Source: Pseudomonas koreensis (GTDB lineage: Bacteria > Pseudomonadota > Gammaproteobacteria > Pseudomonadales > Pseudomonadaceae). Taken from it: DNA of 64,000 nucleotides. Location: contig NZ_JALJWP010000001.1 of NCBI RefSeq assembly GCF_024169245.1, positions 3,783,501 to 3,847,500 on the forward strand. The letters are read 5' to 3'. This document shows positions 25,366-35,396 of this stretch, piece by piece. Position numbers and translations under genes: made by a program. The notes under the pieces are model-generated. The model saw only the letters and a list, made by a program, of their open reading frames with translations, was not told the origin of the DNA and did no database searches. Position 1 is the first letter of the stretch, and each line of letters opens with the position of its first letter.

Positions 25366-26250
25366 ATGGAATTGCGTCATCTCAAGGCCTTCGTGGTCGC
25401 CGCCGAGCTTCAGCATTTCAGCCGGGCAGCCGAACAGCTGGACATCGCGCAACCGGCGCTGAGCCAATTGATGCGTACGCTGGAGTCCGAGCTGGGGCTG
25501 GCGTTGTTCCGCCGGGAAAACCGTAGCGTGGTGTTGACGGCCGCCGGCGAGGCATTCCTGCCGCACGCGCGGCAGTCCATAGAGGCCAGTGAACGGGCGA
25601 CGGCCGCGGCGCGACGTGCACGGCGCGGTGAAGTCGGCGAAATCAACATCGGTTATCACTCGGCGTTGTTCGAAGCCAACCTGCCGCAATTGCTGCGGCA
25701 TTACTTCAGCACATTCCCCGAAGTCAAAGTGTCGCTGGTGGATGCCGGGATCCGCGCGCAGTTCGACATGTTGCTCGACCACAAGCTCGATCTGGCCTTT
25801 GCCCGCGTGTTCAAGGATCACTTGCCGGATCGTCTGCGTACCCATCATTTCAGCCAGTCACGCCTGGTCTTGCTGATTCCCGACAACCATGAACTGGCGG
25901 ACCGCTTCAGCGGCGAGCTGGCGACACTGCGCCACGAGAAATTCGTGCTGTTGCAGGACAGCGCCGGTATCGGACTTACCTCGCATACACTGCAGGCATG
26001 CCGCCAGAACCAACTGCATCCCGAGAACATCATGTACGTGCCGTCACTGATGAGCATCCCGGGCCTGGTGGCGGCGGGCATCGGCTTGAGTATCGTGCCT
26101 GAAGCGGTCACCCGGTTGAGCATGCCGGGCATTCGGATCATCCCGCTGACGCAACCGGAAATGGTCAGTGAGCTGTCGTTGATTTCACGCATCGATGAGC
26201 GCTCCAGTGCGGTGCTGCACTTCATCGAAGAGGCGCACGGCTGGGAGTGA
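25366..26250 (+). CDS. LysR-family transcriptional regulator of the MHS carrier/dehydroquinase pair
   Basis: A 294-residue LysR protein beginning MELRHLKAFVVAAELQHFSR, then AAEQLDIAQPALSQLMRTLE, of the CatR/BenM-like helix-turn-helix type; it continues with the effector domain to VLHFIEEAHGW. The CatM/BenM style (MELRHLK...AQPALSQ) often responds to aromatic-acid intermediates. It is divergent from the carrier gene with 149 bp between. An inverted repeat at 25318-25335 is a candidate operator. Confidence 0.87.
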   Translation: MELRHLKAFVVAAELQHFSRAAEQLDIAQPALSQLMRTLESELGLALFRRENRSVVLTAAGEAFLPHARQSIEASERATAAARRARRGEVGEINIGYHSALFEANLPQLLRHYFSTFPEVKVSLVDAGIRAQFDMLLDHKLDLAFARVFKDHLPDRLRTHHFSQSRLVLLIPDNHELADRFSGELATLRHEKFVLLQDSAGIGLTSHTLQACRQNQLHPENIMYVPSLMSIPGLVAAGIGLSIVPEAVTRLSMPGIRIIPLTQPEMVSELSLISRIDERSSAVLHFIEEAHGWE

Positions 26251-26262
26251 AAAGGTCCGCCG

Positions 26263-27177
26263 TCAGTCCTCTACCCACGCCCTATACAACTGCACAAACC
26301 GCACCCGCAACCACTCGATAAACACCTGCACCTGCGCTGGCAAATGCGTGCGGCTCGGGTACAGCAGCGATACCGACCGAGGCAGCGGGCGCAGCGGTTG
26401 CAGAATTTCCATCAGAGCACCGTTAGCCAAATGCTCGGCAACCGCGATACCCGGTGCCTGAATGATGCCGAAGCCCGACACGCCACACTGCACGTAAGCG
26501 TTCGATTCAGTCACGGTAATGCCTTTGCGGCTGATGTAGGTTTGCTGCTTGCCCTCAACTGAAAACTGCCAGGGCAAGGTGCGGTTGTTCTGGCCAGACA
26601 AAAAATTCACGCCTTGATGCTTCGCCAGGTCTGCAAGCGTCTGCGGTGTGCCGTGCTCGCGCAAATACTCGGGCGCAGCGCAGGTGACCATGGTCGCCAG
26701 GGCGATGGGGCGGGCGATCAGGGTTGAGTCGGGCAGCTCGCCGATGCGCAGCGCGCAGTCGATGCCTTCGCCGACCAGATCAACCGCGCGATCAGTGACG
26801 CCCAGCACCATATCGATGCCGGGGTAGGTGTCGGTGAATTCGCGCAGGCTTCTGATGAATTCCAGCTGCGCGAACGCCGTCGGAATGTCGATGCGCAGGC
26901 GGCCGGACAGCGTGGCTCCGGTGCGATCGAACATTGTGGTGGCGGCGGTGATCTCGGCCAGAATTTCCTGGACCCGCTGATAGAAAAGCTCACCCTCGGC
27001 GGTGAGCGCCACTTTCCTTGTAGTGCGCTGGAACAAGCGCACGCCCAGCGATGTTTCCAGTTCCTGAATATAGCGAGTGACCTGGGGCCGGCCAATGTCC
27101 AGCGACTCGGCAGCTTTGGTGAAACTGCCCAGCTCAGCCAGTCGGGCGAACAGGCGCATCGATTGCAGTAATTCCAT
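26263..27177 (-). CDS. LysR-family transcriptional regulator (CrgA-like)
   Basis: A 304-residue LysR protein starting MELLQSMRLFARLAELGSFT, with KAAESLDIGRPQVTRYIQEL as the helix-turn-helix and the ADRAVDLVGEGIDCALRIGEL effector segment. The long frame to 27249 would add unconserved residues, so the ATG at 27177 is used. The arrangement, divergent from an MDR oxidoreductase gene 158 bp away, is typical for regulators of that reductase. It is convergent with the preceding LysR gene, ending 12 bp from it. Confidence 0.87.
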   Translation of the reverse strand: MELLQSMRLFARLAELGSFTKAAESLDIGRPQVTRYIQELETSLGVRLFQRTTRKVALTAEGELFYQRVQEILAEITAATTMFDRTGATLSGRLRIDIPTAFAQLEFIRSLREFTDTYPGIDMVLGVTDRAVDLVGEGIDCALRIGELPDSTLIARPIALATMVTCAAPEYLREHGTPQTLADLAKHQGVNFLSGQNNRTLPWQFSVEGKQQTYISRKGITVTESNAYVQCGVSGFGIIQAPGIAVAEHLANGALMEILQPLRPLPRSVSLLYPSRTHLPAQVQVFIEWLRVRFVQLYRAWVED

Positions 27178-27335
27178 GACTTTTCCGATGAGCTTCAGTG
27201 TCTGGATTTGTTGCCTGAGAATAGAACAATCCTGTCTGTTTCCAAGCATTTATTGCGCTGCTGTGAAAGCCAATCATAAGCCCAAGGCAAACCTGCTGAG
27301 GGTTTGCGGCCAATAAATGCATTTGGAGACTCACC

Positions 27336-28346
27336 ATGAAAGCGTGGTTACTGAAAGATTTCGGGCTCGACAATCTGCAACTGGGCGAGATTGAAACGCC
27401 GCAGCCCAAGCCTGGCGAGCTGCTGGTCAAGGTCGGCGCGGTGTCGCTGAATTTCCGCGACAAGGCCATCGTTGACGGTATCTACGAGCCGCACATGGTG
27501 CCGAAACCGCTGATCCCGGTCAGCGATGCCGCCGGTACCGTGGTCGCCATCGGCGACGGTGTTACTCGTTTCAAGGTCGGCGACCGGGTCAATTCGCATC
27601 TGTATTCGCGCTGGCTGGACGGCGAGCCGGGGCCGAACGAGCCGGATTACTGCTTCGGTTCGCCGCTGCCGGGCGGTTTGGCCGAGTACATGATCATTCA
27701 CCAGGACAGCGCTGTCGGCGCGCCGGCCAACATGAGCGATGAAGAGGCGGCGACCCTGCCAATCGCTGCGCTCACCGCGTGGTACTCGCTGGTGGATTTC
27801 GGCGCGATTCAACCGGGCCAGACCGTGTTGGTGCAGGGCACCGGCGGCGTGTCGATCTTCGCCGTCCAGATCGCCACGGCGCTGGGTGCCAAGGTCATCG
27901 CAACCTCAAGCAGTGATGACAACCTGCACGCGGTAAAACGGCTGGGCGCGGTCGCCGGTATCAACTACCGCACCACGCCGGACTGGGCGGACGAGGTGTT
28001 GAAACTTACCGAAGACAAGGGTGTGGATCTGCTGCTCGATGTGGCGGGAGGCAATGGCATCAATCAGTCGGTAGCAGCGACCAAAGCTTCGGGCCGAATT
28101 GCGCAGATCGGCTTTCTCACAGGGCAGACCGTCGAACTGAATCTGATGCCGCTGATCTTCCGCCAGACCACCATTCGCGGCATTGCGGTGGCACCGCGTT
28201 CGTCGTTCGACCGGATGAACGTGTTCCTCGCCGAACATGACATTCGCCCGGTGATCGACCATGTGTACCCGTTTGAACAGGCGCGTGAGGCGTATGAGCA
28301 TCTAGCGAAGGGGGCGTTTGGCAAGGTGGTGATCAAGGTGGGCTGA
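27336..28346 (+). CDS. MDR-family NAD(P)-dependent alcohol dehydrogenase/quinone reductase-like
   Basis: A 336-residue medium-chain dehydrogenase/reductase. The N-terminal GroES-like domain (SLNFRDKAIVDGIYEPH; PVSDAAGTVVAIGDGV) is followed by the Rossmann domain with VLVQGTGGVSIFAVQIA near residue 165. The four-Cys structural zinc lobe is absent and the catalytic-zinc ligands are not obvious, so it resembles the zinc-independent quinone-reductase branch. Cytosolic; substrate unknown. The divergent LysR gene is the likely regulator, and a hairpin terminator follows directly. Confidence 0.82.
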   Translation: MKAWLLKDFGLDNLQLGEIETPQPKPGELLVKVGAVSLNFRDKAIVDGIYEPHMVPKPLIPVSDAAGTVVAIGDGVTRFKVGDRVNSHLYSRWLDGEPGPNEPDYCFGSPLPGGLAEYMIIHQDSAVGAPANMSDEEAATLPIAALTAWYSLVDFGAIQPGQTVLVQGTGGVSIFAVQIATALGAKVIATSSSDDNLHAVKRLGAVAGINYRTTPDWADEVLKLTEDKGVDLLLDVAGGNGINQSVAATKASGRIAQIGFLTGQTVELNLMPLIFRQTTIRGIAVAPRSSFDRMNVFLAEHDIRPVIDHVYPFEQAREAYEHLAKGAFGKVVIKVG

Positions 28347-28353
28347 CAACGAA

Positions 28354-28377
28354 AAAGGCGCCGGTGAAGGCGCCTTT
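28354..28377 (+). terminator. Rho-independent terminator after the MDR gene
   Basis: AAAGGCGCC, loop GGTGAA, GGCGCCTTT forms a 9-bp stem that ends in T residues, 7 bp past the MDR stop. Confidence 0.8.
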
Positions 28378-28590
28378 CTCTTGTTTCGGTTTTACGGCTC
28401 GCCACGTTCAACCATCGCGCGAGGCGGCAGGGGTGATTTCGACGAATCTTGCCGCGTGACAATGGGGTTGCGGTGCCGTCGTGCAGATGAACACACTCAC
28501 TTGAAAGGTCCCGGAAAATACCTATGATTCAAAGCCTGCGCACAGGATTTTCCATCGGCGTTCGCCGCATCAATTGAGAGATCGATCCAC

Positions 28591-31476
28591 GTGGAGTCTC
28601 GCCCCGACGAACCGCACGCATCCAGCAACAGCCATTATGTTTTCGGCCCGTTCAGCGTTTTTCCGGCGAAACGGTTGCTGGCCAGGAACGGCATTGCCGT
28701 CGAGATTGGCGGCCGCGCGCTGGATCTGTTGATTGCGTTGCTGGCGCGACCGGGGCGGGTGTTGACCAAAAGCGACCTGCTCAAGCAGGTCTGGCCCGAC
28801 ATCATCGTTGAAGAAGGCAGCCTGCGTTTTCACATGGCCGCTCTGCGGCGGATTCTCGGCGAGGGTGATGGACAGGCCCGCTACATCGCCACTCAGGTCG
28901 GCGTCGGCTACGCGTTTGTCGCCACGCTGGAGCGACATGAGGGTGAGGCGCAAGCCAACGTAGTCGCTGCAGACCCGGCCGATGACTGTGCATTCGAACC
29001 GCGCTGTCACCTGCCTCCACGCGCGCAGCTGTTAGGCCGGGAAACCGACGTGCAACTGGTCACCGACCATTTGCTGCAACCCAAGCTGTTCACCCTTGTC
29101 GGGCCCGGCGGTGTAGGCAAGACCAGCCTGGCCGTCGAGGTTGCCCACCGCATCAGCGCCCAGGGGAATCAGACCGTTCGTTTTGTCGATCTGGCACAGG
29201 TCGAAGACCCGACGCTGGTGCTGTCGGCGCTGGCCCGGGCGTTGGACATCGCGGTACAGGCCGAAGAGCCGATGTTCGTCCTGCTTGCACATTTGCGCAT
29301 GCACAGGCTGTTACTGGTCATCGACAATTGCGAACACTTGATTGATGCGGTTTCCTCCATTGTCGAGCAGATCAGCGACGCCGCCCCGAATGTCGGCATT
29401 CTGGCTACCAGCCGCGAACCGTTGCGCGCCCGTGGCGAATACATTCACTGGCTCAACCCGCTCGAATTTCCCCGTGAGCCGCAGCTCTTGTCGATCGAAG
29501 CGTTGCTCGGTTTCGCCGCCATCCGCCTGTTTGTCGAGCGGGCTTGTTCGGGTAACGCGGCGCTGGTGCTGGACGACGATGACGCGCAACTGATCGCTGA
29601 CATGTGCCGGCGCCTGGAAGGCATGGCTTTGCCGATCGAGCTTGCGGCGATGCGCGTGGCCAGCCACGGCGTGAGGTCCACCCACGCCTCATTGGGCGAG
29701 CGTTTCTCGCTGGGCTGGTCGGGACGCAGAACGGCGACGCCACGCCATCAGACCTTGCGCGGGATGCTCGACTGGAGCTACGACCTGCTGACGCCGCTGG
29801 AGCGTCTGGCACTGGAGCGTTTTTCGGTGTTCGTCGGGCCATTCTCCCTGGACGCGGCAGCGCAGGTGATCGCTGACGCGCAGATCGACCCGGCCACGGC
29901 CGCAGCGATGCTTGATGAGCTGGTCTGCAAAGGCCTGATCAGCCTCCACCAGAGCGACCCGACAGGGTCGTATCGTTTGCTGGAAATGACCCGTGCTTAC
30001 ACGCGCGAGAAGCTGTCCCGGCGAGGCGAGGCCGAAGTCAGCACACTGTCGTTCCGCCATGCGGCGTTTTATCTGGAGCTGCTGGGGCGTCTGGGCACTT
30101 CGCCCAATGAGATCTATGCCAACTCGGCGCGTCTTGCCAGCCAGTTGGGCAACGTTCGCAGTGCCTTGGAGTGGAGTTTCGGCCCACACGGGGATCCGGG
30201 CCTGGCATTGCCGCTCGCGGCGGCCAGCGCGGCATTGTTCCTGCATTTTTCATTGCTGGTCGAGTGCCGCACCTGGTGCGCGCGCGCGGCGGAGCTACTC
30301 GAACTTGGCTACTTCGGTACGCCGACGGAAATGGAGCTGCAAGCGGCTCTCGGTCTGGTGTTGATGTTCACCCGTGGCAACAGCGAGGCGGCGCAGAGGG
30401 CGTTGCTGCGCGCGTTCGACATCGCTGTTGCGTTGGGCGATGACTGGTCGCAACTGCGCATGCTCGGGCGATTGCAGATCTTCTATGAACGCATCGGCGA
30501 TTTCGCCGCCTCGCTGGCCTGGGCCGAGCAGGCCAGCAAGGTCGGCAAGGCGCTGAACAAGCCTGAAGCTGTCGCCATTGCCGATTCTCTGGCCGGCATT
30601 TCCCATCACTTGCTCGGTGATCAGCCGCTGGCGCGGCAACAGCTGGAAAGCTCGTTGCGTAATAGCCTGCCGTCCAGACGCAGTGGGACGATCTATTACG
30701 GCTTCGACCATCGCAATCGCACCGGTCTGGCCCTGGCGCGTACGCTTTGGCTGTTGGGTTATCCGGATCAGGCCCGGCGCTGGGCCGAGCAGATCGAAAC
30801 CGAGGCTGCTGCGTTGCAGCATGCGGTGACCTATTGCATTGCGATGGTCTGGATCCTGTGCATTTACCTCTGGACCGGCGATTTGCGCAAAGCCCGAGCC
30901 AGTCTCGAACGCTTCGCCAGCATCGCCGAAACCAACGCACTCGGCCCTTACATCGCCGCCGCCCAAGGGTTGCGTGCGGCCATTGCGATCCGTGCCGAAG
31001 AGCCTGGCGATGCGGTCGAGCGGCTCGAAGAAAGTCTGGCGCAGTTGCATGGCATGCGTTACGAGCTGCTCACCACGTCATTCGAAATTGCACTGGCCGA
31101 AGGTTTGGTTCTGCAGCGCCAGTATGAAAAAGCGCTGCGCGTGGTCGACGGCACGATCAGCCATTGCCGTGCCAGCGGCGATGCTTTCGCGCTGCCCGAG
31201 TTGCTGCGCATCAAGGCCAGCCTGGTCAAGATAATGGACGGCGAAAGCCTGCAGCCAGCGATCGAAATACTGCAAGCGTCACGCCATATGAGCCAGCAAC
31301 AAGGCGCCTGGTCGTGGGAATTGAGGGCGTCGATGGACCTGGCCCGGACATGGCTGGAGCAGGGCGACCGGGTACAGGCGCTAGAATTACTCGAAACATG
31401 CCAGCAAAAAGTCTCGGAAGGTTTCGACACGCTCGATGTTCGCCGGCTGCATGCGCTGGTGCAGCAAGCTCATTGA
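28591..31476 (+). CDS. Winged-helix regulator with NB-ARC-like ATPase and TPR-type C-terminus (GTG start)
   Basis: A 961-residue multidomain regulator. Residues about 15-112 are an OmpR-type winged helix (Trans_reg_C: RALDLLIALLARPGRVLTKS, then VGVGYAFVA). An ATPase domain follows, with P-loop GPGGVGKTSLAVEVA at 171-185 and Walker B LLLVIDNCEHLID near 245, then CREP-like TSREPLRARGE. The last 450 residues are helical TPR-like repeats. This is the COG3903/SARP-MalT-like architecture; such proteins oligomerise with ATP and an inducer to activate transcription. GTG start at 28591. It ends 18 bp from the convergent FixJ-type gene. Its targets are unknown; the nearby sensor and hydrolase genes are candidates. 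Confidence 0.85.
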   Translation: MESRPDEPHASSNSHYVFGPFSVFPAKRLLARNGIAVEIGGRALDLLIALLARPGRVLTKSDLLKQVWPDIIVEEGSLRFHMAALRRILGEGDGQARYIATQVGVGYAFVATLERHEGEAQANVVAADPADDCAFEPRCHLPPRAQLLGRETDVQLVTDHLLQPKLFTLVGPGGVGKTSLAVEVAHRISAQGNQTVRFVDLAQVEDPTLVLSALARALDIAVQAEEPMFVLLAHLRMHRLLLVIDNCEHLIDAVSSIVEQISDAAPNVGILATSREPLRARGEYIHWLNPLEFPREPQLLSIEALLGFAAIRLFVERACSGNAALVLDDDDAQLIADMCRRLEGMALPIELAAMRVASHGVRSTHASLGERFSLGWSGRRTATPRHQTLRGMLDWSYDLLTPLERLALERFSVFVGPFSLDAAAQVIADAQIDPATAAAMLDELVCKGLISLHQSDPTGSYRLLEMTRAYTREKLSRRGEAEVSTLSFRHAAFYLELLGRLGTSPNEIYANSARLASQLGNVRSALEWSFGPHGDPGLALPLAAASAALFLHFSLLVECRTWCARAAELLELGYFGTPTEMELQAALGLVLMFTRGNSEAAQRALLRAFDIAVALGDDWSQLRMLGRLQIFYERIGDFAASLAWAEQASKVGKALNKPEAVAIADSLAGISHHLLGDQPLARQQLESSLRNSLPSRRSGTIYYGFDHRNRTGLALARTLWLLGYPDQARRWAEQIETEAAALQHAVTYCIAMVWILCIYLWTGDLRKARASLERFASIAETNALGPYIAAAQGLRAAIAIRAEEPGDAVERLEESLAQLHGMRYELLTTSFEIALAEGLVLQRQYEKALRVVDGTISHCRASGDAFALPELLRIKASLVKIMDGESLQPAIEILQASRHMSQQQGAWSWELRASMDLARTWLEQGDRVQALELLETCQQKVSEGFDTLDVRRLHALVQQAH

Positions 31477-31493
31477 GTATCCGAGCGGCGAGC

Positions 31494-32153
31494 TCAAGGA
31501 TCGGGTCTGATCAACGCCGCCATTTTCACCAGATCCGCCAGGGACCGCGCTTGCATTTTGCGCATGACTTTGCCGCGATGGGCCTTGACGGTGATCTCGC
31601 TGATGTTGAGGTCGGCGGCAATCAGTTTGTTCAGGCGTCCGCTGACGACCCGCGCCATGATCTCCTGTTCGCGCGGGGTCAGCGAACGGTAGGCCTGCAA
31701 TAGACAGCGCTGGTGCTTCACCTCGTCGAGCGCTGCATGGCTGCTCTGCAGCGCGTCGGCCATGGCTTTGAGCAATACGTCGTCATCGAACGGTTTGGTC
31801 AGAAACTCCACCGCGCCAGCCTTCAACGCACGCACGGTCAACGGAATATCGCCATAGCCGGTAATGAAAATGATCGGCATGTGGCGCTTGTCACCGGCAA
31901 TCGACGTTTGCAGATCAAGACCACTGAGGTCAGGCAAATTGATATCCAGCACCAGGCAACTGGGCACGAGCGGCCGTGGCGCATCGAGAAACGCTTGCGC
32001 CGAGTCGAAAAGACGCGGCTGCCAGCCGGCGAAACCGATCAACAGCTCCAGCGATTCGCGCACGGAAATATCGTCATCGACCACGAACACCACAGGTCGG
32101 TCTTCGCCCGGCGATGCTGCGTGTCCTGTGACCCATGTGTTTTTCGAATTCAC
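31494..32153 (-). CDS. FixJ/NarL-type response regulator
   Basis: A 219-residue response regulator. The receiver domain has the acidic pocket VVDDD (near residue 26), phosphoacceptor Asp in CLVLDINLPDLSG (near 70) and Lys in FLTKPFDDD (near 121). A LuxR-type helix-turn-helix follows at about 155-210 (LTPREQEIMARVVSGRLNK through TVKAHRGKVMRKM). Phosphorylation by the multi-PAS kinase in the same operon is the simplest model. The gene lies 31 bp after the stand-alone receiver gene. It is the operon's DNA-binding output, and the repeated GATAC-N4-GTATC palindrome is its plausible site. Confidence 0.9.
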   Translation of the reverse strand: MNSKNTWVTGHAASPGEDRPVVFVVDDDISVRESLELLIGFAGWQPRLFDSAQAFLDAPRPLVPSCLVLDINLPDLSGLDLQTSIAGDKRHMPIIFITGYGDIPLTVRALKAGAVEFLTKPFDDDVLLKAMADALQSSHAALDEVKHQRCLLQAYRSLTPREQEIMARVVSGRLNKLIAADLNISEITVKAHRGKVMRKMQARSLADLVKMAALIRPDP

Positions 32154-32184
32154 GGTGTCTGCTCCCTGTGTAACGGCGACGGGC

Positions 32185-32556
32185 TCAATCGAGCGGCAGC
32201 GCGGCGCTCAAGGCTTTGAGCAACTGCGCCTCGCTGAATGGCTTGATCAGGCAATCCACCGCGCCGCACTGACGCAGTTGCGCCTGTTCGCGGGCATCGC
32301 TGTGCGCGGTGATGAAGATAACCGGTACGCGATAGCCGCGAAATACCAGCTCCTTGAGCAGTTCCGGCCCCGACATACCGGGCATGGCCACATCGAGAAT
32401 CAGGCAGCGCGTGGAATCCAGACAGGGCGACGCCAGATAATCCTGCGCCGAGGCAAATGCCTGCACCGCGAAGCCGAATTCCTTGATCAGATCCGGCAGC
32501 GATTCGCGCACCGACTCATCGTCGTCGACGATGGAAACGAGCAGAGGCACACTCAT
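32185..32556 (-). CDS. Stand-alone receiver-domain response regulator
   Basis: A 123-residue protein that is just a receiver: acidic pair in SIVDDDESVRESLPDL, phosphoacceptor Asp near 54 in CLILDVAMPGMSG, and conserved Lys in CLIKPFSEAQ near 103. With no output domain it may relay phosphate or act as a phosphate sink. Its start overlaps the histidine-kinase stop by 4 bp (ATGA), so it is translationally coupled to the kinase and is probably its direct partner. Confidence 0.9.
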   Translation of the reverse strand: MSVPLLVSIVDDDESVRESLPDLIKEFGFAVQAFASAQDYLASPCLDSTRCLILDVAMPGMSGPELLKELVFRGYRVPVIFITAHSDAREQAQLRQCGAVDCLIKPFSEAQLLKALSAALPLD

Positions 32557-35396
32557 CGGTTTTCCTCTCTGGCATCAAAGGCATGGTCATTCGCACCCGG
32601 CTGCAGGCTCTCGCCATGCTCAGTGGCCTGTGCGGTCAGTTGTGGGAGTGAAAACTGAAACGTGGCGCCCGGGCCGTCATTGGCGCAAGCCCACAGATTG
32701 CCCTCGTGCCGTTCGATGATGGAGCGGCTGATCGACAGGCCAATGCCCATACCCGTGCTTTTGGTGGTGTAGAAAGTGTTGAATATCCGCTCCATGTCCT
32801 GCGGGTCGACACCGGCGCCGCTGTCGCGCACGGCGAGGAACACCTGTTGATCAATGGTCACGCCGGTACTGACCAGCATGTGGCGGGTGCGCTCGGTAAT
32901 GCTGTGCATGGCTTCTATGGCATTCATGATCAAGTTCAGAATCACCTGCTGCAGTTGCACCCTGTCACCCTTGACCGGCGGCAGGGCGTCGGCGAATTGC
33001 GGGTGCAGCACCACGCGACTGCGCTGCAATTCACCCAGCAGCATGGCGATGACCTCTTGCGCCGCTGCGTTCAGGTCGACACTTTCCAGGGTGATACTTT
33101 TTTTCGCGAACAGCGCACGCAAGCGGTTGATCACGTCAGCGGCGCGATTGCCGTCGCGAATGGTGCGCCGGGCGGTCTCGCGGGCGCCTTCGACGTTCGG
33201 CGGGTCGGCGCCGAGCATGCGCAGGCAGGTGCTGGCATTGGTGATGATCCCGGCCAGCGGCTGGTTGACCTCATGGGCGATGGACGCGGTGACTGCGCCG
33301 AGGCTCGCCGCTCTGGCCAGATGCGTCAGCTCGGAGCGTGCCTTGCTCAGGACCTCCTCGGCCAACCGGCACTGGGTGATGTCCTGCAGCGCGGCGATGT
33401 ACTCCAGACCTTCGCGTGCGTCTGCGATCGAGTGTGCAACCAGACGAACGTATTTGACTGCACCGTCAGGCATCAGCAGGCGATGCTCATGTTCGAAGTC
33501 CCGACCCTGGCGGCGCTGGCGCCGGATCATTTCGCGATGGCTGGACAGGTCGTCCGGGTGAACGCGCCGATAGATCGCGTCAAAGCTCGGCGTGGTGGCC
33601 GGGTCCAGTTCGAGGATCCGGTAGACCTCGTCAGACCAGGTGATCTCGTCGCTGCTTACGCGCCAGGAAAACGTCCCCGTCGCGCTCAGACGCTGGGCTT
33701 TGGCGAGAAAGGCTTCGCTCTGCTTGAGCGCAGCCTCGGCGCGCACCCGGTCAATGGCAATGCTGGCCAGATGGGTGAACTGCGCAATGAGATTCTGTTG
33801 CCGTGCTGACAGTGCCGTGGTTGACCGGCGCAGCACTGACAGCACACCGCTGACGTCGCCACTGTTGGCGCTGATCGGCATCGAGCAGTGGCCCCGAAAG
33901 CCATGGGCCAGCGCCGCCGCGCCCCAATCGCTCCAGCGCGGTTCCTGCAGAAGGTCATCGCTCATGATCGGTGTATGGGTGGTGGCGGCCATGATGATCG
34001 GACTTTGATCGGCGCGCCGCAGTTTTGCGTCGATACCTGGCAACAGGTCTGCAGGCAGGCCTGTCGCCGTCCCCTGAAGCACTCGCAATGCCGGTTCATG
34101 TGTTTTTGCACGCCGCTTGGGTTCGACCAGCACGACGCTGGCGGCACAGTTTTCGATCAGGCCTTCGATGATTTCGCACAGTGTCTGCAGGATAACGGGC
34201 AAGGATGTGCCGCCGGCCATCAGGGCCAGCAGGCGTTTTTCCCCGTCGAGCAGCAGTTGCGCCTGCTTGCGGTCGTCGATATCGGTGTTCTCGCCATACC
34301 AGCGCAATACATGCCCGGCGGCGTCGCGCTGCGGTACGGCTCTGATCAGAAACCAGCGAAAAGTACCGTCGAAACGACGCAGACGTGCCTCGTACTCACC
34401 GGCGTTACCTGACTGCAACAGCCCGTGCCAATAGTGCTCCAGACGGTTGGCGTCGTCGGGATGGATCGAGGCCGTCCAGCCGCTGCCACAGGCTTCGCTG
34501 AGGGTCATGCCGGTGTAATCGCACCAGCGTTGATTGACGAAACTGACGCTGCCTTGCGGCGAAGCGCTCCAGACAAACCCAGGCACGGCGTCGATGATGT
34601 TGCGCAGGCGATCCTCCGAAGCGCTGACTTCCGCCAGCGCCTGGGCGATCAATGCCTTGTCGCGCCGACGTTCGTCGATATCCACCTGCAACACGCACCA
34701 ACGGGTGATGTCGCCCTGGCTGTCGCGCAGTGGCAGGCCACGCACATGGAACCAGCGATAGGCGCCGTCACTGCGACGGATGCGGTGCTCGATCATGTAG
34801 GGTTCGCCGTTGGTGACCGAATGCGTCCACGCGGCGATGACCGATGGCAAATCGTCTGGATGCACGGTATCGCTGGCGGCCCAGTTTTTCAGCACGTCGA
34901 GGGGATAACCAATGTAGTCCTGAATCTGCCGGTTGACCTGCTCCAGTTCCCCGGTCGGGGTCATGAACGCGACCATCGCCGGGATGCTGTCGATGATCAG
35001 GTCGACGTCAAAGGGCTTGCCGGCATCGGCGGTGGCGATGGGCTCGGCAGACGTTGTTTCAGTGCCCAGCGCGCAAATTCCTGCGGGTCGGTCTGTGCTC
35101 GACTCCAGCCTGGAAAAACGCCACATGAACCGCCGATAACGGCCGTCATGGCGCAAGAGGCGGGCGGCGATCGGCTGGGAGCCGTCAACGTCTGCAGTGG
35201 CGCGCAAGCGCTCGAGCAGCACGGCACGATCATCGGGATGAATCGCCGATTGCCAGGCGCCACCCATGGCAGCAACGTCATCGCCTCCGGTGAAGGCCTG
35301 CCATTGCCGGTTGGCGTAATCGACAAAGCCATCCGGCGCTGCGGTCAAAACCACGCCCGGCAGCGCGTCCATGACGTGCTTGAGGTCATTCGCCAT
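32553..35396 (-). CDS. Soluble multi-PAS/GAF sensor histidine kinase
   Basis: A 947-residue kinase from the ATG at 35396 (the open frame reaches 35567). Domains in order are PAS (5-115), PAS (130-243), PAS (262-376), GAF (388-553), PAS (560-676), HisKA with phospho-His708 in SIAHEVNQPLAG, and HATPase_c with NLIMNAIEAM, DSGAGVDP and GMGIGLSISRSI. No membrane segment is visible, so it senses a cytosolic signal. Three PAS domains share the HPDD and R-x-DG-x-Y/F-R-W/F patterns of PAS_3. It heads a kinase-receiver-FixJ operon. A 14-bp palindrome 63 bp upstream recurs in the neighbouring hydrolase/MFS promoter. Confidence 0.9.
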   Translation of the reverse strand: MANDLKHVMDALPGVVLTAAPDGFVDYANRQWQAFTGGDDVAAMGGAWQSAIHPDDRAVLLERLRATADVDGSQPIAARLLRHDGRYRRFMWRFSRLESSTDRPAGICALGTETTSAEPIATADAGKPFDVDLIIDSIPAMVAFMTPTGELEQVNRQIQDYIGYPLDVLKNWAASDTVHPDDLPSVIAAWTHSVTNGEPYMIEHRIRRSDGAYRWFHVRGLPLRDSQGDITRWCVLQVDIDERRRDKALIAQALAEVSASEDRLRNIIDAVPGFVWSASPQGSVSFVNQRWCDYTGMTLSEACGSGWTASIHPDDANRLEHYWHGLLQSGNAGEYEARLRRFDGTFRWFLIRAVPQRDAAGHVLRWYGENTDIDDRKQAQLLLDGEKRLLALMAGGTSLPVILQTLCEIIEGLIENCAASVVLVEPKRRAKTHEPALRVLQGTATGLPADLLPGIDAKLRRADQSPIIMAATTHTPIMSDDLLQEPRWSDWGAAALAHGFRGHCSMPISANSGDVSGVLSVLRRSTTALSARQQNLIAQFTHLASIAIDRVRAEAALKQSEAFLAKAQRLSATGTFSWRVSSDEITWSDEVYRILELDPATTPSFDAIYRRVHPDDLSSHREMIRRQRRQGRDFEHEHRLLMPDGAVKYVRLVAHSIADAREGLEYIAALQDITQCRLAEEVLSKARSELTHLARAASLGAVTASIAHEVNQPLAGIITNASTCLRMLGADPPNVEGARETARRTIRDGNRAADVINRLRALFAKKSITLESVDLNAAAQEVIAMLLGELQRSRVVLHPQFADALPPVKGDRVQLQQVILNLIMNAIEAMHSITERTRHMLVSTGVTIDQQVFLAVRDSGAGVDPQDMERIFNTFYTTKSTGMGIGLSISRSIIERHEGNLWACANDGPGATFQFSLPQLTAQATEHGESLQPGANDHAFDAREENR

